A stretch of DNA of 62,713 nt from an uncultured Pelagibacteraceae bacterium (GTDB lineage: Bacteria; Pseudomonadota; Alphaproteobacteria; Pelagibacterales; Pelagibacteraceae), in the NCBI GenBank assembly GCA_902570545.1, contig CACFYO010000002.1, positions 1 through 62,713 on the forward strand, in the 5' to 3' direction. The notes beneath the pieces are model-generated. The model was not told where the DNA came from. It did no database searches and saw only the letters and a list, made by a program, of their open reading frames with translations. This document shows, piece by piece, positions 35,855-45,370 of this stretch (the first letter of the stretch is position 1; each line of letters starts with the position of its first letter). A program made the translations under genes and the position numbers.

Positions 35855-36862
35855 TTAAGAAAAAGCTTCTGTCCAAGATCCTCTTGTAGATGCTTTTGAA
35901 TATTCAGTAGCTCTACCTTCGAAGAAGTTCATATGTTCAACTGCATTTAACATAGTATCAAGCCATGTTAATGGATTTTTTTGAACATCATAAATTGGCT
36001 CTAAACCAAGCTGATCCAGTCTTCTATTAGCTATAAATCTTATATATTCTTTAACTTCTTTCGCGGTTAAACCTTCCATTGGACCCATTTCAAAAGCTAA
36101 ATCAATAAAAGAGTCTTCATGCTCAACGATTGTTCTGCAAGCCTCATAAAGTTCTTTTTTAAGTTTTAGCGTCCATATTTCAGGGTTCTCTTTAATAAAT
36201 TCCTTAAAGATTCTAATCATTGAATTGCAGTGAAGTGTTTCGTCTCTTACTGACCAAGTAACAATTTGGCCCATACCCTTCATCTTGTTATGTCTTGGGA
36301 AGTTAAGCAATATTGCAAAGCTTGCAAATAACTGAAGTCCTTCAGTAAAAGCACTAAATACTGCAACTGTTTTTGCTATATCTTCCTTAGAATTTACATT
36401 GAAGTTTTGCATGTAGTCATATTTATCTTTCATCTCTTTATATTTCATGAAAGCTGAATATTCAGATTCAGGCATTCCAATTGTATCTAAAAGATGTGAA
36501 TATGCTGCTACGTGAACTGTTTCCATTGAAGCAAATGCAGTCATCATCATTAATACCTCAGTTGGTTTAAATACGGTTGTGTAGTGCCTTAAGTAACAAT
36601 TATTAACCTCAACATCGGCTTGAGTAAAAAATCTAAAAATTTGAGTTAATAAGTTTTTTTCTGGTTGTGACAAGTTTTTTTGCCAGTCTCTTACATCATC
36701 TCCTAATGGAACTTCTTCAGGTAACCAATGAATTCTTTGTTGAGTTAACCATGCATCATAGCACCATGGGTATCTAAAAGGTTTATAAACCGGGTTCTCA
36801 ACTAATAGACCCATTTTTTTTGGTTGAATTATTTCTTTATTAATTTTTTCTGCTACTGACAT
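35855..36862 (-). CDS. nrdB: class I ribonucleotide reductase beta subunit
   Basis: 335 residues from the ATG giving MSVAEKINKE. This start is set by GAGGAG 8 nt upstream; a GTG 9 nt further up would fall on that site. The diiron ligands are visible: Asp83 (QADVE), Glu114 and His117 (SMETVH), FTEGLQLF, and the DETLH pair; Tyr121 in HVAAYSH is placed like the radical Tyr of E. coli NrdB. It houses the radical that activates NrdA. The start lies inside the last codons of nrdA, a 10-nt overlap. No ATP-cone is fused to it. Confidence 0.94.
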   Translation of the reverse strand: MSVAEKINKEIIQPKKMGLLVENPVYKPFRYPWCYDAWLTQQRIHWLPEEVPLGDDVRDWQKNLSQPEKNLLTQIFRFFTQADVEVNNCYLRHYTTVFKPTEVLMMMTAFASMETVHVAAYSHLLDTIGMPESEYSAFMKYKEMKDKYDYMQNFNVNSKEDIAKTVAVFSAFTEGLQLFASFAILLNFPRHNKMKGMGQIVTWSVRDETLHCNSMIRIFKEFIKENPEIWTLKLKKELYEACRTIVEHEDSFIDLAFEMGPMEGLTAKEVKEYIRFIANRRLDQLGLEPIYDVQKNPLTWLDTMLNAVEHMNFFEGRATEYSKASTRGSWTEAFS

Positions 36863-38790
36863 GATAAACACTCCTCATAATCTTGTTGGTTGTTACTTTC
36901 ATCTTTTGATTTATAAACGTTTGCTGCAATGTCAGTTGAATTTGCATCGTTAACATTTTCAGCACGTTGTATTGATTTAGACCTACAGTAATAAAGACTC
37001 TTCAAACCTTTCTTCCAAGCTTGGAAGTGAATTTGATGTAAATCTCTTTTGTGGACATCTGCAGGTAAAAATAAATTGATGGATTGAGCTTGAGAAATAT
37101 GAGGTGTTCTATCTGCACTCAAATCAACAAGCCATCTTTGATCTAACTCAAAAGCTGTTTTAAAAACGTCTTTTTCATCTTGAGTTAAAAAATCTAAATG
37201 TGAAACAGATCCCTGATTAGTTGTAATACTTGACCAAATTTCATCTGTATCTTTTCCGTGTTTTTCTAATAGCTGTCTCAAATATTTATTTCGAACATTA
37301 AATGAACCAGACAATGTTTTATGAGTAAAGCTATTTGCTGCAATTGGTTCAACGCCTGGAGATGTCCCACCACATATTATTGAGATAGAAGCTGTGGGTG
37401 CTATCGCAGTTTTATTAGAAAATCTCTCCATTATACCATAATCTGCAGCGTCAGGGCACGAACCTCTTTCCTCAGCCAAATCTTTTGATGCCTTATCCAC
37501 ATTTCTGTGAATATGCTCAAAAATCTTTTTATTCCAAGCTTTGCTCATTACAGATTCTATTGGAATCATCTTTTTTTGGTAATAAGAATGTAATCCCATT
37601 ACACCCAATCCTACACTTCGTTCTCTCATTGCTGAATATGTGGCATCGCTAAATTGTTCAGGTGCATTTTCTATGAAGTCAGTCATAACATTATCCAGAA
37701 ATCTCATAACATCTTGTATAAAGTTTTCATCCTCTTTCCACTCATCATACTTTTCTATATTTAATGATGACAAACAACATACGGCAGTTCTATCTTTTCC
37801 ATCTTTATCAATTCCTGTTGGAAGTGTAATCTCGCTACAAAGATTTGAAGTTTTAACAGTAAGACCAGCAAGTTTATGATGTTGAGGGATTTGTCTATTA
37901 ACAGTATCTATGAAAACAATGTATGGTTCGCCTGTCTCAATTCTTGCTGTTAATAATCTTATCCATAAATTTCTAGCAGAAACAGTTGCTTGAACAGCTC
38001 CATCTTTTGGACTTTTCAGTCCCCATTGCTCGTCCAATTCAACAGCTCTCATGAACGCGTCTGAAACTAAGACACCATGATGTAAATTTAATGATTTTCT
38101 ATTTGGATCTCCACCTGTTGGTCTTCTCATTTCAATGAATTCTTCAATTTCTGGATGATCTATTGGAATATAACAAGCAGCAGAACCTCTTCTTAATGAG
38201 CCTTGGCTAATTGCCATAGTCAAAGAGTCCATCACTTTAATGAATGGAATTATGCCTGATGTTTTACCAACTCTTCCAATTTTCTCTCCTATTGATCTAA
38301 GGTTTCCCCAATAGCTTCCAATTCCACCACCACGTGCTGCTAGCCAAACGTTCTCACTCCATAGATCTAGAATACCGTTAAGACTATCGCTAGCTTCATT
38401 TAGAAAACAAGATATTGGTAATCCTCTTGTAGTTCCTCCATTTGATAAAACTGGTGTTGCTGGCATGAACCAAAGATTACTAATGTAATTATATAATCTT
38501 TGAGCGTGCAAGTTGTCATCAGCATAATGACTTGCAACTCTAGCAAACAAATCTTGAAAAGATTCGTTAGCACCCAAATATCTATCTTTAAGAGTAGCTT
38601 TTCCAAAGTCAGTTAAATTATCATCTCTGCTTCTATCAATTTTAATTGTTATGCCTTTTGAATTTTGAAATAGTTCTGTTTCGCTATTGAGAGAAAATAA
38701 ATCTAATCTTTTATCTTTAGGATCTTGATTCACTTTTGGTGTATAATCAGAGACAGCTTTCCTAATAGCTTGTGATAAAATCTTGTTCAT
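36853..38790 (-). CDS. nrdA: class I ribonucleotide reductase alpha subunit, no ATP-cone
   Basis: 645 residues, about 115 fewer than E. coli NrdA; the shortfall is at the N terminus, where the ATP-cone normally lies. Catalytic residues are present: ISCFLN and VCCLSSLN (redox Cys pair), NLCSEITLPTG (thiyl Cys and Glu), SLYYCRS (the Tyr-Tyr radical relay), and the C-terminal swinging pair in EECLSCQ. It reduces ribonucleoside diphosphates for DNA synthesis. Missing cone implies no dATP shut-off through this subunit. A clear AAGGAG precedes the ATG by 4 nt, and two dyads lie upstream. Confidence 0.95.
   Translation of the reverse strand: MNKILSQAIRKAVSDYTPKVNQDPKDKRLDLFSLNSETELFQNSKGITIKIDRSRDDNLTDFGKATLKDRYLGANESFQDLFARVASHYADDNLHAQRLYNYISNLWFMPATPVLSNGGTTRGLPISCFLNEASDSLNGILDLWSENVWLAARGGGIGSYWGNLRSIGEKIGRVGKTSGIIPFIKVMDSLTMAISQGSLRRGSAACYIPIDHPEIEEFIEMRRPTGGDPNRKSLNLHHGVLVSDAFMRAVELDEQWGLKSPKDGAVQATVSARNLWIRLLTARIETGEPYIVFIDTVNRQIPQHHKLAGLTVKTSNLCSEITLPTGIDKDGKDRTAVCCLSSLNIEKYDEWKEDENFIQDVMRFLDNVMTDFIENAPEQFSDATYSAMRERSVGLGVMGLHSYYQKKMIPIESVMSKAWNKKIFEHIHRNVDKASKDLAEERGSCPDAADYGIMERFSNKTAIAPTASISIICGGTSPGVEPIAANSFTHKTLSGSFNVRNKYLRQLLEKHGKDTDEIWSSITTNQGSVSHLDFLTQDEKDVFKTAFELDQRWLVDLSADRTPHISQAQSINLFLPADVHKRDLHQIHFQAWKKGLKSLYYCRSKSIQRAENVNDANSTDIAANVYKSKDESNNQQDYEECLSCQ
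36871..36876 (-). promoter_or_regulatory. ribosome-binding site of nrdB inside nrdA
   Basis: GAGGAG, the two Glu codons just before the C-terminal CLSC redox tail of NrdA, stands 8 nt before the nrdB ATG. It therefore serves both as coding sequence and as Shine-Dalgarno element and decides the nrdB start. This couples the two subunits in translation. Confidence 0.6.
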
Positions 38791-38826
38791 TTAGCTCCTT
38801 TTTTGTACTATACTTAATTAAGTAAA

Positions 38827-38871
38827 ACAACTAGATGTTGTATGATGGTTTGGTAAATATACTATATGACC
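38827..38871 (-). promoter_or_regulatory. two dyads upstream of nrdA, possible regulator sites
   Basis: The first dyad is ACAAC-TAGAT-GTTGT (38827-38841), the second GGTAAATATACTATATGACC (38852-38871) with imperfect symmetry; their centres are about 28 bp apart. Paired ~16-bp dyads before nrd genes recall NrdR boxes, but neither matches the ACACWATATATWGTGT consensus well. A TATAGT that could be a -10 lies closer to the gene without a good -35. Confidence 0.3.
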
Positions 38872-38949
38872 AACAAATCAATAGAACATTTATAGAACTT
38901 AAGAAAAAAATTATCAATAAAAAAATAAACAAAATATAAAAATATCAAC

Positions 38950-40404
38950 ATGAAAAATTCAATAAAAATTGATCCTTTTGGCTTTAGAGAGTACGACGCG
39001 CGATGGTTGTACCCTGATAATATCAATTTAGAAGGTGTGACAAATTTGGGAAAAGGTTTAGGAACACAGATTATTAATCATACAAATAGAAGTAATCCAA
39101 GAATCATAGTTGGTCATGATTACAGATCTTATAGTGAAGAAATAAAATCAGCTTTGAAAACAGGACTAATATCAACAGGTTGTTATGTTGAAGATGTGGG
39201 ATTAGCGTTATCGCCGATGGTTTATTTTGCACAATTCAAATTAAAAAGTGATGCTGTTGCAATGGTGACAGCAAGTCATAATGAAAATGGTTGGACAGGT
39301 GTAAAGATGGGAATAAAGAAAGGATTAACCCATGCACCGGAAGAGATGAGAGAATTAAAAGATATAACCTTAAATAATAAATTTATTGAAGGTCAAGGAA
39401 ATGAAAAAGAAATTAGTGATTTTCAAAGTGTTTATAAAGACGATCTTATAAATAAAAATAAAATTAAGAAAAAAATAAAAGCTGTAGTTGCCTGTGGCAA
39501 TGGAACAGCAGGAATATTTGCACCGGACATTTTAAGAGGAATAGGATGTGATGTAATAGAGCTAGATTGCAATTTGGATTATACCTTTCCAAAGTATAAT
39601 CCTAATCCTGAAGATCTTGAAATGTTACATGCAATAAGTAAATCTGTAAAAGATAATAATGCTGATATCGGATTTGGATTTGATGGAGATGGTGATCGTG
39701 TAGGTGTAATTGATAACGATGGTAAGGAAATTTTTTCAGATAAAATTGGATTATTGATTGCAAGGAACTTATCTTCAAACCACAAGGGGTCTAAATTTAT
39801 TGTAGATGTTAAATCAACTGGGCTGTATTCAACAGATGAAGTTTTGAAAAATAACTCGTGTGAAACATTGTATTGGAAAACTGGACATTCCCATATCAAA
39901 AGAAAAGTAAATAATGAAAAAGCACTTGCAGGCTTTGAAAAAAGTGGTCATTTCTTTTTTAATAAACCTTTAGGTTACGGATATGATGATGGTATAAATT
40001 CAGCTATTCAAGTTTGCCATTTACTAAATAATAATCATAAAAAAATAAGTGAGATCATAAGTGAATTACCTAATACCTATCAATCACCTACCATGGCTCC
40101 TTTTTGTGAAGATAATGAAAAATATCAAGTTGTTGAAGAAATAATTAAACAAATTGAGGATTTAAAAACAAATAATGTTCAAATTGATAATCAAGAAATT
40201 GAGGACATACTTACAGTAAATGGTATCAGATTTTCTTTTAAAGATGGCTCTTGGGGTTTAATAAGGGCCTCATCTAATAAACCATCGCTAGTAGTCGTTA
40301 CCGAAAGTCCTACATCTGATGAAAGAAAGAAAAAAATCTTCGATTTTATCGACGATTTGCTTCAAAAAACTGGTAAAATAGGTGAATACGATCAAAAGAT
40401 TTAA
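38950..40404 (+). CDS. phosphomannomutase / phosphoglucomutase
   Basis: 484 residues, four-domain alpha-D-phosphohexomutase. The phosphoserine loop is VTASHNENGWTGVKMG, the metal loop FGFDGDGDRVG, the sugar loop GFEKSGHFFF and the phosphate-binding loop RASSNKPSLV. It interconverts hexose 6- and 1-phosphates for polysaccharide or glycolipid synthesis, and could feed the nucleotide sugar used by the glucosylglycerate synthase. Specificity is not readable from these motifs. The gene abuts the convergent tauE-type gene with no space. Confidence 0.88.
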   Translation: MKNSIKIDPFGFREYDARWLYPDNINLEGVTNLGKGLGTQIINHTNRSNPRIIVGHDYRSYSEEIKSALKTGLISTGCYVEDVGLALSPMVYFAQFKLKSDAVAMVTASHNENGWTGVKMGIKKGLTHAPEEMRELKDITLNNKFIEGQGNEKEISDFQSVYKDDLINKNKIKKKIKAVVACGNGTAGIFAPDILRGIGCDVIELDCNLDYTFPKYNPNPEDLEMLHAISKSVKDNNADIGFGFDGDGDRVGVIDNDGKEIFSDKIGLLIARNLSSNHKGSKFIVDVKSTGLYSTDEVLKNNSCETLYWKTGHSHIKRKVNNEKALAGFEKSGHFFFNKPLGYGYDDGINSAIQVCHLLNNNHKKISEIISELPNTYQSPTMAPFCEDNEKYQVVEEIIKQIEDLKTNNVQIDNQEIEDILTVNGIRFSFKDGSWGLIRASSNKPSLVVVTESPTSDERKKKIFDFIDDLLQKTGKIGEYDQKI

Positions 40405-41235
40405 TTAAAGATCTAAGAACCTAATCAAAAAGAGAGTCCCTATTACATATAAAAATACTCCAAACATTCTTTGAGTTTTATTTTTATCAGTGATGTGAAC
40501 CATATTTGCTCCAACTCTAGCCATAAAAGATGTAATTGGAATAAATATTAAAAAAGCAGGAATATTTACAAAACCTAAGCTTAAAGGAAGATTTGCATTT
40601 AGTAAAAAACCAGATGTCAAAAAACCAATTGAGCCAATAGATGCTATTATAAATCCTATTGCAGCTGAACTTCCAATTGCTCTACTTATAGGATACCCAA
40701 AATATCTTAGGATTGGAACATTCATCATAGCACCTGTAATGCCCATAGGTGCAGATATAAAACCTGAAATAAAACCAAAAATTGCTCTTGGTAGAAACTT
40801 AAATTTTTTATTTTTTTTTAACTCCTGTTTTACTAGCAATAAATATCCACCAAAAAAATATACAACTACAGCAAAAAATAAAACCAAAGATTTTGTATTT
40901 AATAACGCTGCCATATAAGTACCCAGCAAAACTCCAAATATAACAAAAAGTCCATAAGTTTTTAAAATATTTGTATCTACGGCTTTATGCTTTCTATGTG
41001 TCATAACTGACACAAAAGCAGTAAATATTGTAATAGAAAAAGCAGTTCCTACTGAAAGATGCATCAAATAAGTTTCATCAACATCTGCTGTTTCAAAAAT
41101 AAAAAAAAGCACAGGCACAGAAATTAGGCCTCCACCTATCCCAAAATAACCTGCAAAAAACCCTACAGGAAAAGCAGTTATTATCATTAATAAAATTAAA
41201 AGATAATACTGATTTGAAAGAATAGTATTAATCAA
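40405..41235 (-). CDS. TauE/SafE family membrane permease
   Basis: 276 residues with eight or so membrane helices in two repeats: AGYFGIGGGLISVPVL opens the first and ISAPMGITGAMMNVPIL the second, both family signatures. Such proteins export sulfite or sulfonates or carry organic anions. It is last in the run TRAP transporter-mcd-dusA-this gene, overlapping dusA by 8 nt, so it may serve the same acid metabolism. Substrate unknown. Confidence 0.82.
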   Translation of the reverse strand: MINTILSNQYYLLILLMIITAFPVGFFAGYFGIGGGLISVPVLFFIFETADVDETYLMHLSVGTAFSITIFTAFVSVMTHRKHKAVDTNILKTYGLFVIFGVLLGTYMAALLNTKSLVLFFAVVVYFFGGYLLLVKQELKKNKKFKFLPRAIFGFISGFISAPMGITGAMMNVPILRYFGYPISRAIGSSAAIGFIIASIGSIGFLTSGFLLNANLPLSLGFVNIPAFLIFIPITSFMARVGANMVHITDKNKTQRMFGVFLYVIGTLFLIRFLDL

Positions 41236-42229
41236 TTCGACCTGCCGAATGTAATTTAGGAGAAAGTCTAACTTTATCCATAATATGATCGATTTTTTTT
41301 ACATCCGCATCTCTTACACACATATTTTCACTCAAATATCTTTTCCAGTGGCTTGAACCTGTTTGTCCATGGAATAAACCTAGTGTATGTCTCATAACTT
41401 GATTTACTCTTGTACCCATTTGTACTTGAGCCTTAACATAATCAATTAACTCCTCAACAATTTTTTCCCGTTCTTTGATATCATGATTATTGAATATCTC
41501 TTTTTCAATATCAGCTAAAAGGTAAGGAGAATGATAAACAGATCTTCCAATCATTGCGCCATCCACTTTATCTAAATGATCTTTTACTTCTTCAACTGAA
41601 GTGACACCGCCATTAATAATTATTTCAAGGTCTTTGAAATCTTGCTTTAGTTTATACACATAATCATATTTTAAAGGAGGTATATTAAGATTTTGCTTAG
41701 GCGTAAATTTACCTAGCATGGCTTTTCTTGCATGAATTATAAAAGTTTTAACCCCGGTCTCCTTTAAAGTTTTTATGAAATTATAAAAATTTTCGTAATC
41801 TTCTACATCATCATAACCAATTCTAGTCTTAACTGTAACTGGCAAGGATGTTGAATTAATCATTTCTGATAAACAATCAGCCACTAAATTTGGTTCCTTA
41901 ATTAAACATGCACCAAATTTATTTTTTTGAACTTTTTTACTTGGGCAACCTAAGTTTAAATTAATTTCATCATAACCAAATTCCTCACCAATTTTTGCTG
42001 AATTTGCTAATAATTTTGGTGTAGAACCACCTAATTGAAGCGCAACTGGTTTTTCTCTAAGGTCAAAAAATAATAACTTTTCTTTATCTCCCCTTTCAAT
42101 AGCTTCGGAAACAACCATTTCTGTATAAAGAAGAACATTTTTACTTATCAATCTCAAAAAGTATCTTTCGTGTCTATCAGTACAATCCATCATAGGCGCA
42201 ACTGATACCAACCTGTTAATCTCAGACAT
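41228..42229 (-). CDS. dusA: tRNA-dihydrouridine synthase A
   Basis: 333 residues. APMMDCTDRHERYFLRL and LYTEMVVSEAI are the DusA start, NLGCPSKKVQKNKFGACLI carries the catalytic Cys, TVKTRIGYDD and GRSVYHSPYLL the FMN site. It reduces U20/U20a in tRNA. It is squeezed between mcd and the tauE-type gene with 8-nt overlaps on both sides, though its function is unrelated to theirs. Confidence 0.93.
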   Translation of the reverse strand: MSEINRLVSVAPMMDCTDRHERYFLRLISKNVLLYTEMVVSEAIERGDKEKLLFFDLREKPVALQLGGSTPKLLANSAKIGEEFGYDEINLNLGCPSKKVQKNKFGACLIKEPNLVADCLSEMINSTSLPVTVKTRIGYDDVEDYENFYNFIKTLKETGVKTFIIHARKAMLGKFTPKQNLNIPPLKYDYVYKLKQDFKDLEIIINGGVTSVEEVKDHLDKVDGAMIGRSVYHSPYLLADIEKEIFNNHDIKEREKIVEELIDYVKAQVQMGTRVNQVMRHTLGLFHGQTGSSHWKRYLSENMCVRDADVKKIDHIMDKVRLSPKLHSAGRID

Positions 42230-43529
42230 GTTTTTTAACTTTATTTGAAATATTAACTTTCTTTTCGTTTACATATTCTTGGTGATTTTTCTCAATTTTT
42301 GCTAATTCGTATCTATAATTAACCATTACACCAAAAGATCTTTTAAAGCCAACCTCAGATACATTTGCGTTTACTGCTATATCATCAATATCAGCTCCAT
42401 TTTTTAAATGAAATCTACAAACATCATTTATTGGAAAACCAAAATCATTTTTCTGTTTTACTAAATAATTTACCGCTAGCTTAAATATCAAGGCTTTATT
42501 ATCAGCAATCCTTTTATCCCCGATTTTTAAATTGGAAGACTTTAAAAAATCTAAACTATTTTTGTTTGCTTCTCCTAATATTTCAGCAGCTTGCACACTT
42601 TCCATGTTTTTAAACCAATCAGCGAATCCTACCATTGGGGATAATGTTCCAAAATATTTTATATCTGGAAGTTCTTCTTGAAGTTCATAAACAACTCTTT
42701 TAATTAAAAAATTTCCTAAAGTTACTCTTGATAATCCATCTTGACAGTTACTTATTGAATAGAAAGTTGCTGTATCATAGTTTTTTATTTTTTCATCAGA
42801 AGGTCTTGTTAACTCTTGTATCGATTGACTTAATCCTTTGGTTAATGCTATTTCAACAAATATAATTGGCTCATCTTCTAAAGCAGGATGAAAATAAGCA
42901 AAAAACCTTCTATCTTTTCCAAGTCTTCTTTTTAATTCATTCATGTCTTTCATTGAATGAACTTTCTCGTATTTTAACAATTTTTCTAAAATTGCAGCTT
43001 TAGTATCCCAAGTTATTTTTCTAAGTTTTAAAAATCCCGGGTTAAACCAATTTTTAAATATATCAATTAAATCATAGTCCAAGCTTTTTAACTCTGGTTT
43101 GTCCTTTATTAATTTTAATAAATCTTCTCTTAAAGACACAATCTCTGAAGTTCCATTAGGAGCCATGTTTAATCTAACAAATAGTTCTTTTCTGATACCA
43201 GAGGTTACCTTCGATAGATTCAGAATTGAATAATCGTCTTGGTTGTCACTATATTTCTTAATAGCTTCATCAATCTTTAATGGATCAGGTTTGTACTTTT
43301 CATTTACTTCAATTAAAAATTTATTTTTTTCTTCTACAGATAAGTTTTGATATCTAAATAATATATCTCTTGCCAATGTAATTCCAAAAGCTGCACCTTT
43401 TGTAGACAATAGGTCATCACAAAGATCTAGGAGATCTCTTTTTTTTGCAATACTTTTAAAGGATTTTTTTTCTAAAATCTTTTGTCCAGCATCTGCAATA
43501 GTCTCAAAAATTCTTTTTATATTTAACAT
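42222..43529 (-). CDS. mcd: malonyl-CoA decarboxylase
   Basis: 435 residues. An N-terminal helical domain (about 1-150) is followed by the acetyltransferase-like catalytic domain with the Ser in LSPMVGFADW and the His in CRFHLKNGADID, the two residues known to be catalytic in this family. It turns malonyl-CoA into acetyl-CoA and CO2. It stands 15 nt after the TRAP permease gene, linking it to dicarboxylate uptake. No peroxisomal-type tail, as expected. Confidence 0.92.
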   Translation of the reverse strand: MLNIKRIFETIADAGQKILEKKSFKSIAKKRDLLDLCDDLLSTKGAAFGITLARDILFRYQNLSVEEKNKFLIEVNEKYKPDPLKIDEAIKKYSDNQDDYSILNLSKVTSGIRKELFVRLNMAPNGTSEIVSLREDLLKLIKDKPELKSLDYDLIDIFKNWFNPGFLKLRKITWDTKAAILEKLLKYEKVHSMKDMNELKRRLGKDRRFFAYFHPALEDEPIIFVEIALTKGLSQSIQELTRPSDEKIKNYDTATFYSISNCQDGLSRVTLGNFLIKRVVYELQEELPDIKYFGTLSPMVGFADWFKNMESVQAAEILGEANKNSLDFLKSSNLKIGDKRIADNKALIFKLAVNYLVKQKNDFGFPINDVCRFHLKNGADIDDIAVNANVSEVGFKRSFGVMVNYRYELAKIEKNHQEYVNEKKVNISNKVKKHV

Positions 43530-43544
43530 TGTGTTTTTTATATA

Positions 43545-44876
43545 TTAAAAACCTAAACTTTTACCCATTATTTTATCAGGAAGCCAAGTAACAATTTCAG
43601 GAAAAATACACAAAATTAATATAGCTAAAGCCATAATTATCATAAAAGGTATAGATCCTTTTAATATTTCAGACAAACTAACGTCTGGTGTAATACCTTT
43701 GATTATATAAAGGTTTAATCCAACAGGTGGTGTGATAAGACCAATTTCCATATTTATCGTAAATACAATTGCAAACCAGTATGGATCAAAACCTAAAGTA
43801 GTTATAACTGGTAACAATATTGCTGAAGTCATCACAATGACAGCAACTGGGGGCAAAAAGAAACCCGCTATAAGTAAAAAAATATTAATTAAAATAAATA
43901 CTACCCATTTATTAGAACTTAATTCTACCATGCTCTGCGCTAATGACTGGGTTACATAAAGTTGAGATAAAGTGAACGCAAAAAGATAAGATGCAGCGAT
44001 AATAAACATTATCATTACACTTTCTTTCATTGAAACTTTAACAATATTCCATATTTTTTTTGGTTGATAAATTTTGTAAACAACAGCTATCAATACGAAA
44101 ACTAAAAATGCTCCAACACCTGATGCTTCTGAGGGTGTCGCAACACCACCATATAAAACATATAAGACACCTGCTATAATTGCTAAAAAAGGAAGAATTC
44201 TTGGTAGCACCTCAATTTTTTCTTTAAATGTAGGAGGTGTTCTATTTTTTAAAGCCTTTGCTGAGTCTTTATCAATAAAATAACTATGTATAAGGGCCCA
44301 TATCGCAAACATACCAGCCAACATAAACCCGGGTACTAACCCACATAAAAATAATCTTCCTATTGATGTTCCTGTTGCAATTCCATAAACAATTAAAACA
44401 ATACTAGGAGGAATTAAAACTCCCAAGGTTCCGCCAGCTGCAATTGTTCCAGTTGCTATTTGATCGGAATATCCTCTTTTTCTCATTTCAGGTATTCCCA
44501 TTGTTCCGATTGCTGCACAAGTTGCTGGGCTTGATCCACTTAAGGCTGCAAAAACTGAACAAGCTCCAATATTTGATATTACTAATCCCCCTGGAACTCT
44601 CCATAGCCACCTATCTAATCCAGTATAAAGGTCTTTTCCTGCTGGTGAATTAGCAACTGCCATTCCCATCAAAATAAACATTGGAATTGAGAGTAGAACA
44701 AAAGAGTTTAATCCTGCATAAAAGGTTTCAGCAAAAACGTCTAGCATTTGAAACCCTTCAAATGATACTAAAAGTGCTATCGAGACAAAACTTAAACCAA
44801 ACGCGATTGGTATTCCTGAAAATAAAACTATTAAAGTAAAGACTGCAACTATTACTGCTATTAATAAAGGATCCAT
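43545..44876 (-). CDS. dctM: TRAP transporter large permease DctM
   Basis: 443 residues with about twelve membrane segments. Family signatures: SIPMFILMGM near residue 60, FAALSGSSPATCAAIGTMGIPEM written here across 109-130, ATGTIAAGGTLGVLIPPS, and ITPPVGLNLYI near the end. It is the sodium-coupled transport subunit of the three-part system. It overlaps dctQ by 1 nt and is followed by malonyl-CoA decarboxylase. Confidence 0.94.
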   Translation of the reverse strand: MDPLLIAVIVAVFTLIVLFSGIPIAFGLSFVSIALLVSFEGFQMLDVFAETFYAGLNSFVLLSIPMFILMGMAVANSPAGKDLYTGLDRWLWRVPGGLVISNIGACSVFAALSGSSPATCAAIGTMGIPEMRKRGYSDQIATGTIAAGGTLGVLIPPSIVLIVYGIATGTSIGRLFLCGLVPGFMLAGMFAIWALIHSYFIDKDSAKALKNRTPPTFKEKIEVLPRILPFLAIIAGVLYVLYGGVATPSEASGVGAFLVFVLIAVVYKIYQPKKIWNIVKVSMKESVMIMFIIAASYLFAFTLSQLYVTQSLAQSMVELSSNKWVVFILINIFLLIAGFFLPPVAVIVMTSAILLPVITTLGFDPYWFAIVFTINMEIGLITPPVGLNLYIIKGITPDVSLSEILKGSIPFMIIMALAILILCIFPEIVTWLPDKIMGKSLGF

Positions 44877-45370
44877 TAATTAATACCTTCTTCGTCAAAA
44901 AGTTTAATAATTTCTGCAATGTATTGAAGTATCATTAGAGCTGCTCCAATCATCATGGAAGAATAAGGTATCCATAAAGGTGGATCCCAAACTGTTCCTG
45001 TTGAATAATTTTTAGTAAAAGCTTCCTCCACCATTAAAAATCCAAAATAGAATAAAATTAAAAAAAATAATAAGCTTATTAATGATGTAAATATTTTAAG
45101 TCTTAGAATATTTTTTTTCGATAAAAAATCATAAATCCATTCCATACTGACATGTGCTTTTTCACTTAAAACATAGGCACTTCCAATGAAAGTTGAAGCA
45201 ACTAAAAGCATTGTGACTAACTCTGTTTGCCAAGTGATTGCTCTTTGAAAAAAATATCTTTCAAATACAAGCTCAACAATTACCAAAATTGATAAGATTA
45301 AGGCTAGAACAGCAAAGGCACCACAAGCCTTTGACGATAAATTACAAAATTTTAAATATTTCTCTTTCAT
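44876..45370 (-). CDS. dctQ: TRAP transporter small permease DctQ
   Basis: 164 residues, four membrane helices, with ITWQTELVTMLLVASTFIGSA and LSEKAHVSMEWIYD, the E-x-H/WQ-E pattern of DctQ. It scaffolds the large subunit DctM. Its ribosome-binding site AGGGG (8 nt before ATG) lies in the descending arm of a strong hairpin that separates it from dctP, so translation may depend on opening that stem. Confidence 0.9.
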   Translation of the reverse strand: MKEKYLKFCNLSSKACGAFAVLALILSILVIVELVFERYFFQRAITWQTELVTMLLVASTFIGSAYVLSEKAHVSMEWIYDFLSKKNILRLKIFTSLISLLFFLILFYFGFLMVEEAFTKNYSTGTVWDPPLWIPYSSMMIGAALMILQYIAEIIKLFDEEGIN

